Part shown: in pieces, positions 10,517 to 22,885 of the stretch
How the letters are laid out: each line of letters starts with the position of its first letter
Position numbering within the stretch: the first letter of the stretch is position 1
Source: Coccinella septempunctata
Taxonomy: Eukaryota > Arthropoda > Insecta > Coleoptera > Coccinellidae
Assembly: GCF_907165205.1 (NCBI RefSeq)
Contig: NC_058192.1
Coordinates: forward strand, 8,060,001-8,124,000
Length of the DNA: 64,000 nucleotides
Reading direction: 5' to 3'
Made by a program: the position numbers and the translations under genes
The notes under the pieces: model-generated
What the model was told of the DNA's origin: nothing
What the model saw: only the letters and a program-made list of their open reading frames with translations
The model's database searches: none

Positions 10517-12611
10517 TACTTCATTATAAGTTGATTTGAACTCCAGGTGTAACTGTGAAGGCTGTTGGAAGGTGATTATTCACTAGGTAATATTCTTCAG
10601 ACAAAAATGCCGCTGAAAAGTTGCAATACATATGAAACATGATTCGAAGAATATGAATCTCGGTATATCAAAGCTAGAAGGTATATAGAGTGAAATAGAA
10701 GGATTCAGTATCTTCGCAGAGCGTACCAAAGTAAAAGACTCCTATTTCATTATTATATCCTTTCAGTTTCCTCCTGTACCGAGGTTGCCTCGGTCACTAT
10801 GAGTCCGTTTTGTATAAATCTTAATAAACCGGCAGATATGTGGCGATAAATTTCCATTTCGGCCGGGCGTAAGTCCTCATCAATCCTGCACGTACAAGCT
10901 CGTTCTGGACCGCTGGGACATTAAAGCACTTTCGTGTTCTTCATATCGTTCATTCATTTCTATAACGGCTATTTGTCAGAAGTGATTCGGAGGAACGAAA
11001 GGATATGGTTATGTCTGCAATGGAGCTTTTTACGATTTGAAAGCTTCCAGGTTTTTCTCAAAATTGGGAGAAATTCAGAAATGGAGTGCAACGTCTGAGG
11101 TTTTTGTCAGTAGTAACTTAAACAAAGGTTTTTTTAAGGAGTATCACTTCATTTTAACCTCATCTGTTCAGCCAGAAGGAGGCCCCAAATGTAGAAGAAG
11201 AAAATTAGGTAGGTCAGTGGGAAACAGGAGCATGTTTTCTTTTTCGAGTCACAAAGATCCAGCCCTGAAGATTCCTCCAAAGTGTTTTTGTCGTTTTTTT
11301 CTTCTTGTAGGAGAAATTTTTTACGATCAGAAGAGTATCGGCCACTAAGGCTTTTTTCTTCCTTTTCTAGCAATGATTCTTTGAGCCATACTCAGATCTA
11401 CTCCATAAATCAACTTCTCCTTCTGCACATCTAATGATCATATAATTTTAAACACGAAAATGTATAAAATTAGTGACCAAAACCATTAGAGTAATTCCAT
11501 ATATAAGTATGATGGTAATCCCTCCCCTTTCCAGAGAAATTCACTTTTCTCAGCTGAATGACGTTCTCCCAACACGACTACTCCTTTATCTTATCGAAAA
11601 GCAATTTCACGCATGAAATCCCAGAAGCTATGGAATATACCTACCAGATTCCGAGTCCATGTCAATCCAAGCCATACAATGCCCACTCGGATCACGATCC
11701 ATTTTATTATGACATAGAGATATTGTCCCCTAGTTTCTCAGAATTCCGAAGCAGCAGACAAGTGGATACTGTTTGGTCATAGCCCATTAAAGATGCATTT
11801 ATCATGAAAATAGTCACGTATGTAATAATTCCACCGGCTATCAGCGGACATACGCGATTTTTCCTCAAGAGATGCCCCTGCGGCGTCCATATATGACTCT
11901 TATTTGATCCGTTATGCAGCAGGCCGCGACTCCGTAGCAGAAGCTGTAAATAAATCCGCTTTTAGATATGGAAACAGTATACGTTCTTTATGACCGCAAG
12001 TTTAATACAGGAAGAGATGAACTTTCTCGGTGTGTAGCACGCTCTCGTTAGTTTTTATTATTCGCAGAATTCAGGCAATCGACGCGCAAAAAAGCGGCGG
12101 TCGTTAAATACCAGAGAGCGACCAGTTATTCTTCCAATCATAAATTGAAAATTACGGACCTACATGATTTGTCTCTCAGAAATTTACACCTATTATGCCA
12201 TTGCGGTTCTACGTGAGGTTATGATGGATAGGCTTGTTAATTGTTGAGAACAACGGTTTGCGCTTTCTGATGGGGAAATGCGTTCTTGTGATGCTGCTGA
12301 TGGACCAGAAGCTGGTATAGATTCTGGGAAATGGCCAGCAGATGGAGTGGTGCGGTTCGATACGGTATCGGATCCAGTTCCTTGTGAATTGGGTTAGTCG
12401 GATGATGCATTTTCGAAAGGACATCATCATCGAAAATGATACGGTGGGGGATCATGGTCACAGTGATTCATGTGAATTGAAGTAGTACAAAGAATAATAT
12501 CAAAAAAATGTTTCATTATGAAAATGTCTATTTTCAAGTCAGCTGTGTGGTGTATTATGTTTGTTGAACAAGCGATTTTTTGAGAGCTTCTGATTGTTAA
12601 TGTATTTCTAA
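10517..12611. other. no gene recognised; CpG-containing islands
   Basis: The parts near 10780-10930 and 11830-12130 look richer in CpG and contain no repeats. Both are candidates for regulatory DNA, but only on composition. The open frames at 11037-11348 and 11558-11782 have no recognisable motif. The rest is AT-rich. Confidence 0.35.
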
Positions 12612-12795
12612 TCAGATAATACTCCAAATATCTAGGAGTTAAGCTGGATTCCTCGCTGAATTTCAAAGCACACTTGGAAAATTTGCGTCGGAAGTTGAAA
12701 ACTAGGAATAAAATCCTGCATAATCTAGTTGGTACTTCATGGGGTGCTGATGCTTCGAACGGCAGCCCTAGCCTGGGTTTTTTCGAATGCTGAAT
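12612..12795 (+). pseudogene. LINE RT fragment, 5' part of an interrupted copy
   Basis: The plus strand encodes YSKYLGVKLDSSLNFKAHL, then KLKTRNKIL and TSWGADAS, and after a small frameshift TAALAWVFSNAEY. This is the connection region after the palm of a Jockey/CR1-like reverse transcriptase. The reading stops exactly where the poly-T of the minus-strand LINE at 12797 begins. It resumes, about 13 codons further on in the protein, at 13584. So this LINE was the target of the other one. Confidence 0.75.
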
Positions 12796-12796
12796 A

Positions 12797-13583
12797 TTGT
12801 TTTTTTTGTGTAGCACTAAACTGTTCTTCTTCATAGGTTCCGGGCATTTTGCCTATTAACCAGTTGACTCTTATGGTTTCTGGACTCTCACACGATCATA
12901 GTCGTGTTGATAGTTGTATGCTGTCTATATCTTTCATAGGTTAAGCTCTCCTTTGGTTACATTTAAATCCTTAACTGATCTCTCGGTCTTCGGTGGTAGG
13001 TTCTTGACCTTCTAGCTTCTTCTGTTGGATCGTAGTCGACTAATCTTCGTGGTTCCTCATTTGGATGTTGTTTGGCTTTGTCGAATATTCTTTCTGCCTT
13101 TCTCTTCATAAATTCTGTAAGTGGTTCCCATTCCAAGTCCTTGTAGATTTGTTTGTTCCTAACAAACCAGGGTACTTCCATCGCCATTCTAAGGAGTTTA
13201 TTCTCAGTGGCCTGTATTCTCTTGATGTGGGTCTTGGCTGCGAAGCCCCATGCCGCTGATCCATATGTGAGTTGTGGTCGCGCGATAGTTTTAATCATCG
13301 TCAACTTGATGTTCTTATTCATATGACTTCTTCTGCCTATGAGTGGATAAAGTCTACTCATTGCGGCTTTTGTTTTATCAACTGCACATTTGATGTGGTT
13401 TTTCCATGTTAGTCCTCTGTCAAGCTTCACTACTAGGTATGTTGCTTTTTTTTTCCCATTCAACCTCTTCTCCATCAACTTCAAGGTTTTATTCCATCCT
13501 CAATCTTCTCTTTTGCAGTAATATTGCTTGAGTCTTTCTTCCATTGATTTGGATTTTCCATTTGATGCACCTATTGAGTAATT
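12797..13583 (-). mobile_element. Jockey-type LINE 3' end inserted in another LINE
   Basis: This is a 5'-truncated LINE of the same family as 3266-4010. The poly-T at 12797-12804 is the minus-strand A tail. A shortened 3'UTR follows, lacking the block from gtagcaggggg to cccacta that the first copy retains. The upstream end stops near 13583, where the host LINE resumes. Apart from the 3'UTR deletion, it is colinear and shows the family's normal order. Confidence 0.85.
12963..13575 (-). pseudogene. Jockey-like reverse transcriptase, C-terminal end
   Basis: The RT catalytic palm is not included; only the region after it and the ORF end are present. A 173-codon open frame (12963-13484) contains LDRGLTWKNHIKCAVDKTK, YPLIGRRSHMNKNIKL, ARPQLTYGSAAWG, NKLLRMAMEVPWF and TEFMKRKAERIFDKAK, ending at AQLRI-like DQLRI. 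Further upstream, after frame changes, the minus strand still reads RCIKWKIQINGRKTQAILLQ (about 13510-13575). This matches the usual RT segment before YLGV; here the motif is YLVV. It is truncated and frameshifted, so it can only be a relic. Confidence 0.85.
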
Positions 13584-13975
13584 CATATTGATGCATAGCT
13601 AAATCTTTCTATGAGAATTATTACTGGAACTATTAAATCTTCACCCATTCAATGGTTACCGGTTCTTTCAAACATTGTATCGCCCCATATTCGTAAATAG
13701 ACTGCAGTTCTTGGAATGAACTTCACTTCTTTCTCGACTCTTTTCCAATTCTGTCCAATATTCCAAAAAATAGGATTCCAAGACTGAAGTCGCGTGAACC
13801 CATATGGTCCAACTCTTTCTCTAATTCTTATATAAGGGACAAGGACATTTGGGAGTCGGAATGGAATGCGTGCACTATTTTCAACCAAGAATTAGTTAGT
13901 GATGCCTCGTATAGAGTTCCTGGTTTTGATCTTCCTAGGAAAATAAGGTGTATTTTGAATCGTATAAGAACGATT
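13584..13975 (+). pseudogene. LINE RT C-terminal region, continuation of 12612-12795
   Basis: The plus strand reads LNLSMRIITGTIKSSPIQWL then PVLSNIVSPHIRK, followed after stops and frame changes by a region related to PGFDLPRK (about 13915-13945). These are the typical late segments of a Jockey/CR1-like RT ORF. It continues the fragment at 12612-12795 on the other side of the inserted LINE. It ends near 13975 without a tail. There are many stops. Confidence 0.75.
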
Positions 13976-14965
13976 TATGAATTTCAGAATAGTTTTAGAG
14001 CTATTTATGCAGTTTCCGAATGTTTTTTGAATTGAATTGTGAATTTTAGGTCAATTTTATACATAGAACTTGATTTATAGCCTCCCATTTTTCTGTTTTT
14101 GTTTTTTGTTATTCCAGATAACTTGGAGAAGACTTCCTAGATTTTCCTTTTCTTCGAGGAAAGGATCAATTTGAGCGGTGCGAGATGCCATTCAATTCTG
14201 TAAACAGATTCATCTCTTGCAATCCACTACACCTACGGGGAGACAATTTTTACACGGTGAAAATTCATTAATTTTTCACTTGAATTGATAGACAAACTGT
14301 GTTCTTTCGATGGACAAACTCCAGAAAAACGTTTTCGCAGAGTAATACAACTCATATCACAGAACGAACACAGCAAAAGAGAGAGCATGACGGTAAATGA
14401 GTTCACCGGGCTGGGTCCGGCATTTTTTGTTACCGAAACGGCGAAGTAAGCGGGAAAAGAGATACGGGAAAATGTTTTCCTAAATAATGAAAGTTTATGT
14501 GCGAGTGGCCAGCTGGTCATCATTGATTAGAGCCTGCATACCGGACGGAAAAGAGTACATCTGGTTGTTCTGATAGCAAACGGTTGAATTTATTCCCGAA
14601 TTTATTCTCTCCCCTTCGGGCTCCCAGCTCGGTAGATTTATTATGGTGATGTATGAAGACTCTCTTTTGGGTTATCGATCTTGGCGTGAATATGGTGAAA
14701 ATTTTATATGAGATCATCGATTTCTCGTTTCAGTATAGGTATTCAGAAACAGGTCAGAAAAGCCAAATGAATGCATCTGTAGGTTTTCATCGCCATATAT
14801 TGATTAGCTTGAAAAACAGAAGCACTCAACTGAAATACGTCATTTTTATAACTAGTCACACGATGATTCATTGGAAAATTTTATGCCAATTTGACTTCAA
14901 CGTCTGAAGCTTCTATCTAAGTTTTTGAAAAGATAGTATGGGTCCAGTAACGTGATTCTCAAAAC
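13976..14965. other. no gene recognised; CpG-containing island
   Basis: The stretch at about 14300-14640 looks richer in CpG, is unique and has overlapping open frames on both strands without motifs. No splice-bounded exon can be argued for. The rest is AT-rich. Confidence 0.35.
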
Positions 14966-15624
14966 TTGGATTGCTTCATCAACGATTCAACATTCTCTGG
15001 AATGACATGGGAGTGCCAAAATACCATAAAGCAACAGGCCAGAGGGAAAGTGACTCTACTATGGGTACCAGGACATTCTGGTGTTGGAAGTGAAGGAAAT
15101 GACAAAGCCGATGAACTTGCAAAAAAAGCATCAAGGTTAACACCTGCTGGACCTGAGCCTTTCTGTTGGCTTGGAAATTACCTATATATGGCAGCGTACC
15201 AACAATGGGAGTTGATCAGAATAACCTTCTGGAGGAACACTCTGGACTTAATCAGTCAAAGAAATTGATTTCACCGACCTACACTATAAAACTGCTGAAG
15301 CTGATGGTGGGACTGCTGACAGGGCACTGTCAGTACAAATATCATTTGAACCATATGGGAAAGTCAGCAGATGAGATTTATAGGCTCTGTGGATCAGAAG
15401 CAGAGACAGCTGAACAAATGGTATGCAGGTGTCCACAGCTGGCTGTCCTAAGAACCATTCCTATGGGACAACCTGTCCTGGATACTCATGAGGTATCAGC
15501 CAAGGTCCCTGATGATTTTGTGGGTTGTATCAACACTTGGGTTCCTATAAATGAGTAGGGTACAGAACAAAAGATCTACATGGTCGCAGTTCCTGGAAGG
15601 CGGTTCAAATAATAATAATGATAA
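14966..15624 (+). pseudogene. LINE RNase H domain and C-terminus (I/R1/LOA-like)
   Basis: The first frame (14966-15268) carries the second half of an RNase H domain: VTLLWVPGHSGV then GNDKADELAKKA, with the conserved His and Asp. The second frame (15166-15558) carries LLKLMVGLLTGHCQYKYHL, then IYRLCGSEAETAEQMVCRCP, the Cys-rich tail common in RNase H-bearing LINEs. A frameshift joins them near 15240-15260. After the stop, a short 3'UTR ends in an ataataataatgataa tail near 15624, as expected for I- or R1-like elements. The upstream RT is absent, so the copy is 5'-truncated. Clade is inference. Confidence 0.8.
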
Positions 15625-15939
15625 CATTATCAGGACCATGATTTGATGCAAGAAGATATTGAAAATCTGCATCAAGCTACCAAGTTTTGTGAAACCAGGC
15701 TTGAAATGAGCAGGAAAAGTGTCAATTCCAGAATTGTTAGGAGTAAACGTATAGGTACATTATTTTTCTATTTCTAGTTTTTTTTATTGGGAGTACAAAT
15801 TCGTTTGATCCATTTCGGAAAACTTCTTCGACTGGTACTAACGTCTCATAGTGGCAGCTGATTTTGTGGTCTCAGAGACTTCACTGACATCAGTCGCTTT
15901 GAATTTCATATAAGAACCTTGCTTTTTTCAGTATTGTTT

Positions 15940-16135
15940 ATGTGTTAACTAACCAGCATTTGAAGAAGGTTTCAGACTACTGCCTCAATATATTCAGAAA
16001 TGCTCAAATGAACATGTTACCACAACCCCTGTATTCTCCAGATATTGCTCCTTGTGATTATTGGTTGATACAACGAATAAAGCACGATTTGGCAAATTAC
16101 CTGCACACTGATTTCGAAAAAATCGAAAATTGACT
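15940..16135 (+). pseudogene. mariner-type transposase fragment, second family
   Basis: About 60 codons read KVSDYCLNIFRNAQMNMLPQ, then PLYSPDIAPCDYWLIQRIKH, then ending EKIEN stop. The YSPDIAPCDYW block is the third catalytic Asp motif of a mariner transposase. It clearly differs from the SPDLAPSDYH of the other copies here, so it is a separate lineage. No TIR is found. The stretch downstream (16140-16260) may be more of its C-terminus, but I cannot align it. Confidence 0.65.
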
Positions 16136-16385
16136 AGTAACTTGAACGGCCTCAAAAGACGAGGCATTTTTGGGAGATGGTATTCGAAAGTTGCCTAAGA
16201 GGAGATGGAGAAATGGTCTGTTCAATCTTTCAACGCACCGAGTATGGACTAATATGGAACAAAAATCGAACTCAACACGATACCCTTTCAATATGCCTTC
16301 ACAACTCTCGTTTTATGAATATTTCGACGCATACAACTTTACTGATGGCTCACAGCACAAGTTAATAAGCAATTCCTCAACAGTT

Positions 16386-16490
16386 TTCAGAGAACGGTTC
16401 ACGAACGCTTCACGAATGGTTCACGAACGCTTCACAAACGGTTCGCGAACGGTTTACGAACGGTTTGTGAACGTTTTCATAATCGTTCGC
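16386..16490 (+). repeat. short tandem repeat, ~11-12 bp unit
   Basis: Imperfect repeats of the type acggttcacgaa, with variants gcttcacgaa, ggttcgcgaa and ggtttacgaa, run for about 100 bp. The coding appearance of this stretch (ERFTN, VHERFTN, VYERF) follows from the repeat. Confidence 0.8.
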
Positions 16491-16499
16491 GATCCATTT

Positions 16500-17108
16500 A
16501 TGATTGATTGGGTTCGCAAATTTGTACATTCACTGATAGGTTCAGAATGAATCCCTAAACCCATCAAGACCGAGTTGTGCCTGGCATTGCGTCAGGAACA
16601 ACTTTCGCCAGGCTACCAACATCGCCTGGCACTAATCAAAAACTGAACGCAGAAGGAAGCGGCGCGTATTGAATCGGGCATCAATTCGAAGCTGCAAATG
16701 TAAATGCTTGATTCCATTACAAGCTGCAACCCTTTCCCGGTAGCCAATTGTCATTAGCGCCACTACGGACAGACGGTCCGATCGGGGGTGGCCATTCAGC
16801 TCACATGCGCCGCCATTTATATTAAATTCAAAGTCAATTTGCCCGCACAACGCAGTGATAAATTTCTACTTCCGCAAACCGGAATGGCATAATCCTGTAA
16901 TTTTACATTCTAATCGATATCGTATCTCCGTGCGGGGGAGAGAAGCCTTTGAGATTATCGAATCTGATCAACGTGTCGTGAAATTACCTCTGCTCGAGTC
17001 GTCATATCGAGCTCCACGATCAATCTAGGAATGGGGAAAGGCCCGGTCAAGAAAAATTGAATTCTTTCTATTTCACATTTTCAGGATTAAGAAGCTTTCA
17101 GAAATTTA
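16500..17108. other. CpG-containing unique island, no gene recognised
   Basis: The part at about 16560-17060 looks richer in GC and CpG than its surroundings and holds no repeat. There is no convincing coding frame. Confidence 0.35.
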
Positions 17109-17761
17109 TACAGGTTGAGTCTTTGACTCGTACAGATATTTCAAGAGTTGATTCTTGAGGTCAAAAGAAACACTTTTTTCTCATACCATTTTTTTCGATT
17201 CGGCTTTGATAAAAAGATATAGCCATTGTAAATTTTTATAATGAGCTGTGCCACCCCTGGAAAAAAAGAATTACCTTCAGAATATTTAGCTTAATCTGTG
17301 ACACTATACATCTGTGGATCTTTTAAGTAGAGTTATATTCAGCCAAAGTAACCAATTTTTCAAATTTCACAGTTACTTTTTAATTTTTGAACATCAAATT
17401 ACTCGAAGACGATCAAATATTCATTAGGTAGCGTACAACTTTGTTACAAGAGTTGGATTCTTCGAATTTTTGGTATTTTTATAGTACGTTATGGTCATAA
17501 CGAGAAAACAAAAAGACGTGGGTGATATATCTTGTGTTCGAAAAAGATTGATCGAATAAATGTTAAACTATATTCCTAAATTAATTTCATTAGGTGAAAC
17601 CGTTCATCAGACGAACTAAAAATAACATTTTTATGGTTCTTCAACAGCCTGTATTTTTTAAACCGAGAAGACTCGGAAAAAATGGTAAGGAAAAAAAGTG
17701 CTACTTATGACCTCAAGAATCTACTTTGAAATATTCGTAGTACCCAAAGACTCACCCTGTA
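17109..17761 (-). mobile_element. TIR/MITE family H, copy 3 (653 bp)
   Basis: It begins TACAGGttgagtctttgac and ends aaagactcaccctgTA. The inverted ends extend about 90-100 bp, including the gaggtcaaaagaaacac block on the left and its partner on the right. Orientation is as in copy 1 and opposite to copy 2. There is no ORF. Confidence 0.85.
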
Positions 17762-20176
17762 TAAATATTACAACCATACATAATTCATCTCAACTATGAT
17801 AAAATGTTAGTCAAAAATTCTCTCTTCTACGTGGTTTTCGCTGAAAATACAGTGGGTGGTTGTCCATAAACCTTAATATTGAAATATGGGGTCGAATATG
17901 GGCCACTCCTTAGGTATTGGGCTAAAAAATTTAAGATTTTTCCTTCGTTTTCTTCGATGAAACGGTAAGCACAAAAAATATATCCTTGTGGGTTTAGAGC
18001 ACTATATAGACTCCAAGTGTTCAGAAAATAATTTCCACTGCAAGGAGTTCAGGTAATCTCCAAGAAAACCTCTTAATCAACAGGCATTGCACACATTTTC
18101 CGTGGAACATATGGGCCGTTTGCCTGACTGGAAACAAATTTGGTTACTTCCAAACCAATCAGAAAACTTTTTGAAACACAATTATACTAACTACATAATC
18201 AGGATGATGTGACTTCTTCACGATGTGGACAGTCTTTCTATATAATTAGTTCCCAAAAGTGTGTTTGATCCTCAGTCGAGGACTACATTTTCACGAAAAC
18301 CATTAAATTTTCGATCTTTCAACGGCTGATAAATGATCCAGATCCGGAACTATCAGTCACTATTCCATTCCTTCCTTTGCATCGTTAGTATGATGCGTTT
18401 ATAGCAGAGACAAATCATGCAAGTAGCAATCAGACTGAAGGAACATTATATCCTGACCACACTGCACAAGGGTCTATCTAGCCGGTGGACGTATATTTCG
18501 TTTTGGGAGGTTGCCAACCCTGATTCATGGCGCATCGGCAATCACCATTAGTCCTCCTAATGGTAATGGTAATAACAGGGGATACAAATGTTGATTATCG
18601 TAATCTTGAGGTGCTGATTAATGGTCATTTTTAATCTCCTGCACAGTATCAATCCCTGAGTTCTCTAGCGGAAGGTGACGGAAATTTATGATGGGTATAG
18701 ATTGATAATATCAATTTATCACCCCAATTTGAAATTCTCCTTCCTACATTCTTTTTATATCAGCCTACTGTTTCTGATTCGAAATATTCTGTAGTCAGGT
18801 TGGGCAAGAGTCATTCATCCATCCCAACAGTACAATTTTTCGAACTTGTTTTGAATTTTCTCCCCTAACATCTAAAACAGGAGAACTGTTTCAGCTTTCT
18901 GACCGGTTAGGCAAATCTTCTATCGCTTTTGAATGCAGTGTACGACTCTAACGTACCTACGTGTGATTTATAAGCTCTGAAAATGCTCTGCATAGTTACA
19001 GATTTCATAAAAACATTTCGAATTGCATAACGTTAGAAGTTTATTTATGAATAGTGAAAATTTAAGATCCTAGAATCGTTCCTACATGATGGAAATACAC
19101 GTTTAAGTTTATTTTATAAAGAATAATCCTGAATTCATTCGTGTATTTATCCAGAACAATTATATCTGTGTTATGAACTTAATGGAATAATAGACTGGAG
19201 GATTCATAACACCTTCGTATGAACCAGTTTCGACTGTTTGAAATGTTTTATAAACAGAAGGAGCAAGTGTTGAGAGGAGTTGGAAATGATGATAAAAATG
19301 CCATTGAGAAGCTAGGTGAATCATGCAATTGATTTTTGGATGAGCGATAGTGTTGATTCCTGCTTGAGAAGATTGGGGTCGAAGCAATTATGACTCTCTA
19401 TTGAGAATATATTTCTCAAAGGAATTCTGATGATATCTGGCATGAATAAAAATGATACCCATTTAAAATTTTCACAACAGTCACTGAAAAAGATACGAAA
19501 TGTCTACTAATTTCAAAGGTGTCGGATTCCTCAAACCCACCAATCTAGTTGAAGACACAAAACACTACCTTGTGGAGAAATAATAGTTCTTGGTGATCTT
19601 AATGTTTCCACATTTTCTATAAGGGATTCGCATTTCTGACAATCAAAGTTTTCGAAAAATTTTTTTGTGGCTTCTCGGTATTTTGGAAAATATATTCGTG
19701 TTGCTCAAGAGCCGACCACGAGCTGCTTCCATCTATCTACTCCGAGATGAAACCTCACTAATAAACATCGAAATTTCAAATGGATGCAGGCCCCCCAACG
19801 CATTTTCTCCTAAATCGGATGGGGAGTTGTTCCGTATGGAAACTGCCTCCCTTGGAAAGCATCAATTCGATGAAAATATTCAAATTTATGTCTCAAGGTT
19901 TATTATTAAGCAAAATGCTAATTTTAACGGCCACAATCTGCGTGCTTCGACGTCCCTTGATGGCGATTGTGGGGAGCCAGATTCGTAGGGATGAGCTAAT
20001 TAAAAAATATCGTCTTTTTCAGTTTCAATGACGCGGTCTGGCATCATGCAAAACGGGAGGTTGGTGAGGGATAACATCAGGATTGGATTTTGGATTTTGT
20101 TGAGTCTTCGCGTCACCGTTGGTTGAATTGAAGGTAGGTGAAGTTTAGCTGCTTCGGTCTCTTGTTTTTTAGCTGA
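17762..20176. other. no gene recognised
   Basis: Unique sequence. CpG is somewhat more frequent near 18460-18560 and 19720-19990. Open frames at 19665-19988 and 19780-20031 overlap each other and show no motif. No repeats were found. Confidence 0.35.
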
Positions 20177-21461
20177 TACGAGGATGTATCGATATCTGGT
20201 TAGCCTAGACCAGTTCCATGCATAACAAAAAAATTGCGTTAGCATAGCATCGAACAATAACTGATTATAAGTGTCAGTGTGAAGTTTGAGGTCAAAAAAT
20301 TAAACCAGAGTCACGCAATAAATTGAAAGAAAGAAGATATCCACCGAAATTGTGCAAATCAAAAAATTGGAGTAAAGAGCCATCATCAAGTAACCTGTAT
20401 TTAAAAGGGTTAGGAGGTAAGCAGATTTACGAAGATATGCTTAATACCCTTGGTGATCAATGTCCTTCGTATGCGATCGTGAAAAATTGGACTGCAAGCT
20501 TCGAAAGATGTAAATTTTCCATTGAAGATGACGACCGATCGGGAAGGCCAGTTTCTGTATCAGTTCCCGAAAATATCGATGCAGTTCATGACATGATTTT
20601 ATTGACCGTCGAATTGGGCTAAAACGGATATCTGCAGCACTGAATATTCCATACGAACGCGTTCATCATATAGTTCACGACAATTTGGACATGAGAAAAA
20701 TTGCTGCAAAATGGATCCCCAAATGTTTGAATGTTGACCAAAAGCGTGCAAGAGTAGAAGCATCGCGTGCGATCTGTGCTCGATTTGAAAACGATGTAGA
20801 CTTTTTAAACCTAATTGTTACTATGGATGAGACTTGGGTACATTTCTACGATCCAGAACCAAAGCAACAATCGATGGAATGGCGAAACTCTGGTTCTCCA
20901 GGACCTAAGAAGTTTCGTGTCCAAAAATCTGTCGGAAAAGTTCTTCCTTCAGTTTTTTGGTATTGCCATGGAGTAATCATGATTGATTTATTGTATAAGG
21001 GTAGAACAATAACCGGAGATTATTATTCGACATTATTGAACACTCTACGGGGAAAAATTAAAGAGAAAATTCGCGGAAAGCTATCCAAAGGAGTTTTGTT
21101 TTTGCAGGACAACGCCCCTGCACACAAATCTCATGTTGCCTTGCAAAAAATTCGTGATTTAGAGTTTGAATCACTAGAACACACCCCTTATTCACCACAT
21201 TTGGCTCCATCCGACTATCATCTCTTTCGTCAACTGAAACAAAGGTCGTAAATTTTCTTTAAACGAGGAGTTAATAAATGCTGTGGAGGTTTGGTTTGCA
21301 TGGTAGAAAAAACATTTTTTTTAAAGGTCTGGAGACGTTGCAGGTTCGCTGTAATGAATGTATCCAATTAAGAGGAGAATATGTTGAGTAATGAAATATT
21401 TTGACATTGGAATTTTGTTTGGTTCTATAGTAGGCTAAGAATGTTTCAATATATCCTCGTA
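20177..21461 (+). mobile_element. mariner element copy 2, nearly full length (1285 bp)
   Basis: Both ends are present: 5' TACGAGGATGTATCGATATC and 3' the inverted counterpart ending atatatcctcgTA. Imperfect inverted similarity runs about 30 bp (acgaggat, then ttagccta). TA at each end fits the mariner target. This is the longest plus-strand copy and the best guide to the element's original structure. It is inactive because its transposase is broken. Confidence 0.93.
20323..21390 (+). pseudogene. mariner transposase, broken, triad retained
   Basis: The reading in this copy has lost its start (ATG to ATA in the gatatccacc block near 20336), has a TAA in place of a Tyr codon (near 20373), and has frame changes near 20395 and 20600. 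The N-terminal HTH region is visible as YEDMLNTLGDQCPSYAIVKN and the linker GRPVSVSVPENIDAVHDM. The 188-codon frame (20685-21251) holds the DD34D triad: Asp 48 (MDETW), Asp 142 (LQDNAPAHK) and Asp 177 (LAPSDYH). The usual SPDLAP is SPHLAP. A further frameshift after QLKQRS separates the C-terminal QLRGEYVE block. The sequence is closest in style to irritans-group mariners, from memory. Confidence 0.92.
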
Positions 21462-22544
21462 CATCCTGTCTGAGTATCCCAGCCTACATAGTGAGATTTA
21501 CTCGATTATGAAGAATTTCTTCAGAGTTTAATGCTCATTTGAACAAAATTAATTCCTTTTAATTATTTCGTTTTTTCCACAACAATTTATGTACAGGTAC
21601 ACGAGGAGCTGTATCGATATGAATGTATAAAAACAGTTTTTGTCTTCAAAAAATCACAAATTTTTGGTTTTAATGGAGGAGTTCAATAAATAAATGATTT
21701 CCTTCTATTGGAAAAGAACAACAATCTATTCATTTCATGTTCGATACATGTGTGTGTAATTTTCAGTATCAAATCATGAAGTTCAGGAAGGTTTAAGTAA
21801 TTTGCAATATCCAGAGAAATTGCTTGATTGCAAATCAGCTTCAATCGTAGTAGCTCCAGCGAAAATTTTCGGATATCGATTTCAACATCGAGTCCGACAC
21901 TGTCCTTCCTCTGCAGATTACCATATTACGACTGACCATTCGGAACAGAACCGAAGAGGGCCCGCACCAACAAAGGACTGCTTAATTTTCCGGAAGGAAC
22001 CCGCAGCTTTTTTCCACCCCCGACGTCTATTGGAATTATGACTCGCCGACTTGATATTTTAAAAGTGCAGAAGGGCGGGCTTCGAAGGAAAGACCGCTCG
22101 ACTCGATTGACTGGAGTAATTTACAAATGAACATCGCTGCCCGAGATTATGAGCGCCGAGGGGAGAGAAAAATGTTGGAATGAGTTTTCTCTTGTAGAAT
22201 TAAAATTCAAATTATGGGGGTGGAAAGTTTGCTCGGGGTGAGTTTGCTTTCTTGTTTAGACGGAGATTTTGGGGGACCAGCGTTTCAGTGCTCCCTTGCT
22301 TCCGCAATGGTTTATGTCATTTTTTTCGCTCGTACTTAACAAACTGTGCTGAATACTCACGATGAGACTAGGCAATCGCTTTTTTCGTCAGTTATTTTCA
22401 TAATGAGTATTGTGGAGATTTGAAACCATCAAGCGCTTTCTGCTCATCAACGAAAAACATTGTTTTTAATATCTGGCGTTTCAGAATTAAAATCGGTATA
22501 ATCTATACGATGATCTTTCTGGGAGATGCGCGTGTCAAAAGTTG
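21462..22544. other. no gene recognised; CpG-containing island
   Basis: The part at about 21830-22170 looks richer in GC and CpG, with a 79-codon frame lacking motifs. The rest is AT-rich. Confidence 0.35.
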
Positions 22545-22865
22545 ACCTTCGAAAATTTTTAGATGAGTCACTTAAAAATTTGGCAAGACGAAACGGCTGC
22601 ACCAAGAACTATGAAATTTCGAGATTTATTAATAGAAGAGCTGTTCTTTCAGAGTATGTATCACTTTTAGCTCTAAGATGATTTTTGTGGAAGATACGCT
22701 TTTCGAAAATTGACCTTCGAAAAATTCGGAAAAAGATAGATTTAAAAATTCTTCAAATCCAATGGTTTTCAACCAAGGTCGATGAAATTTGGAGGTTTAT
22801 TACTAGAAGAGCTGCTCTTTCAAAATATGTATCACTTTCAGCTATACGATAATTTTTAAAAAATC
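22545..22865 (-). repeat. ~174-bp satellite, about two units
   Basis: Two diverged tandem units, with matching tgaaattt blocks at 22612 and 22783 (period 171 bp). Each contains agagctgytctttcaraat and a gaccttcgaaaa block. The reverse complement matches the array at 58321-58870 (acatattctgaaagagcarc, ttctagtaataaa). So this is the same family in inverse orientation 36 kb away. It directly abuts the mariner at 22886. Confidence 0.8.
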
Positions 22866-22885
22866 AAGGGGCACCTAAAAATATG

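Noticed and set aside
12427..12834. 135-codon minus frame as a gene
   Set aside because: Its first half is antisense to the LINE RT fragment at 12612-12795 and the poly-T of the neighbouring LINE.
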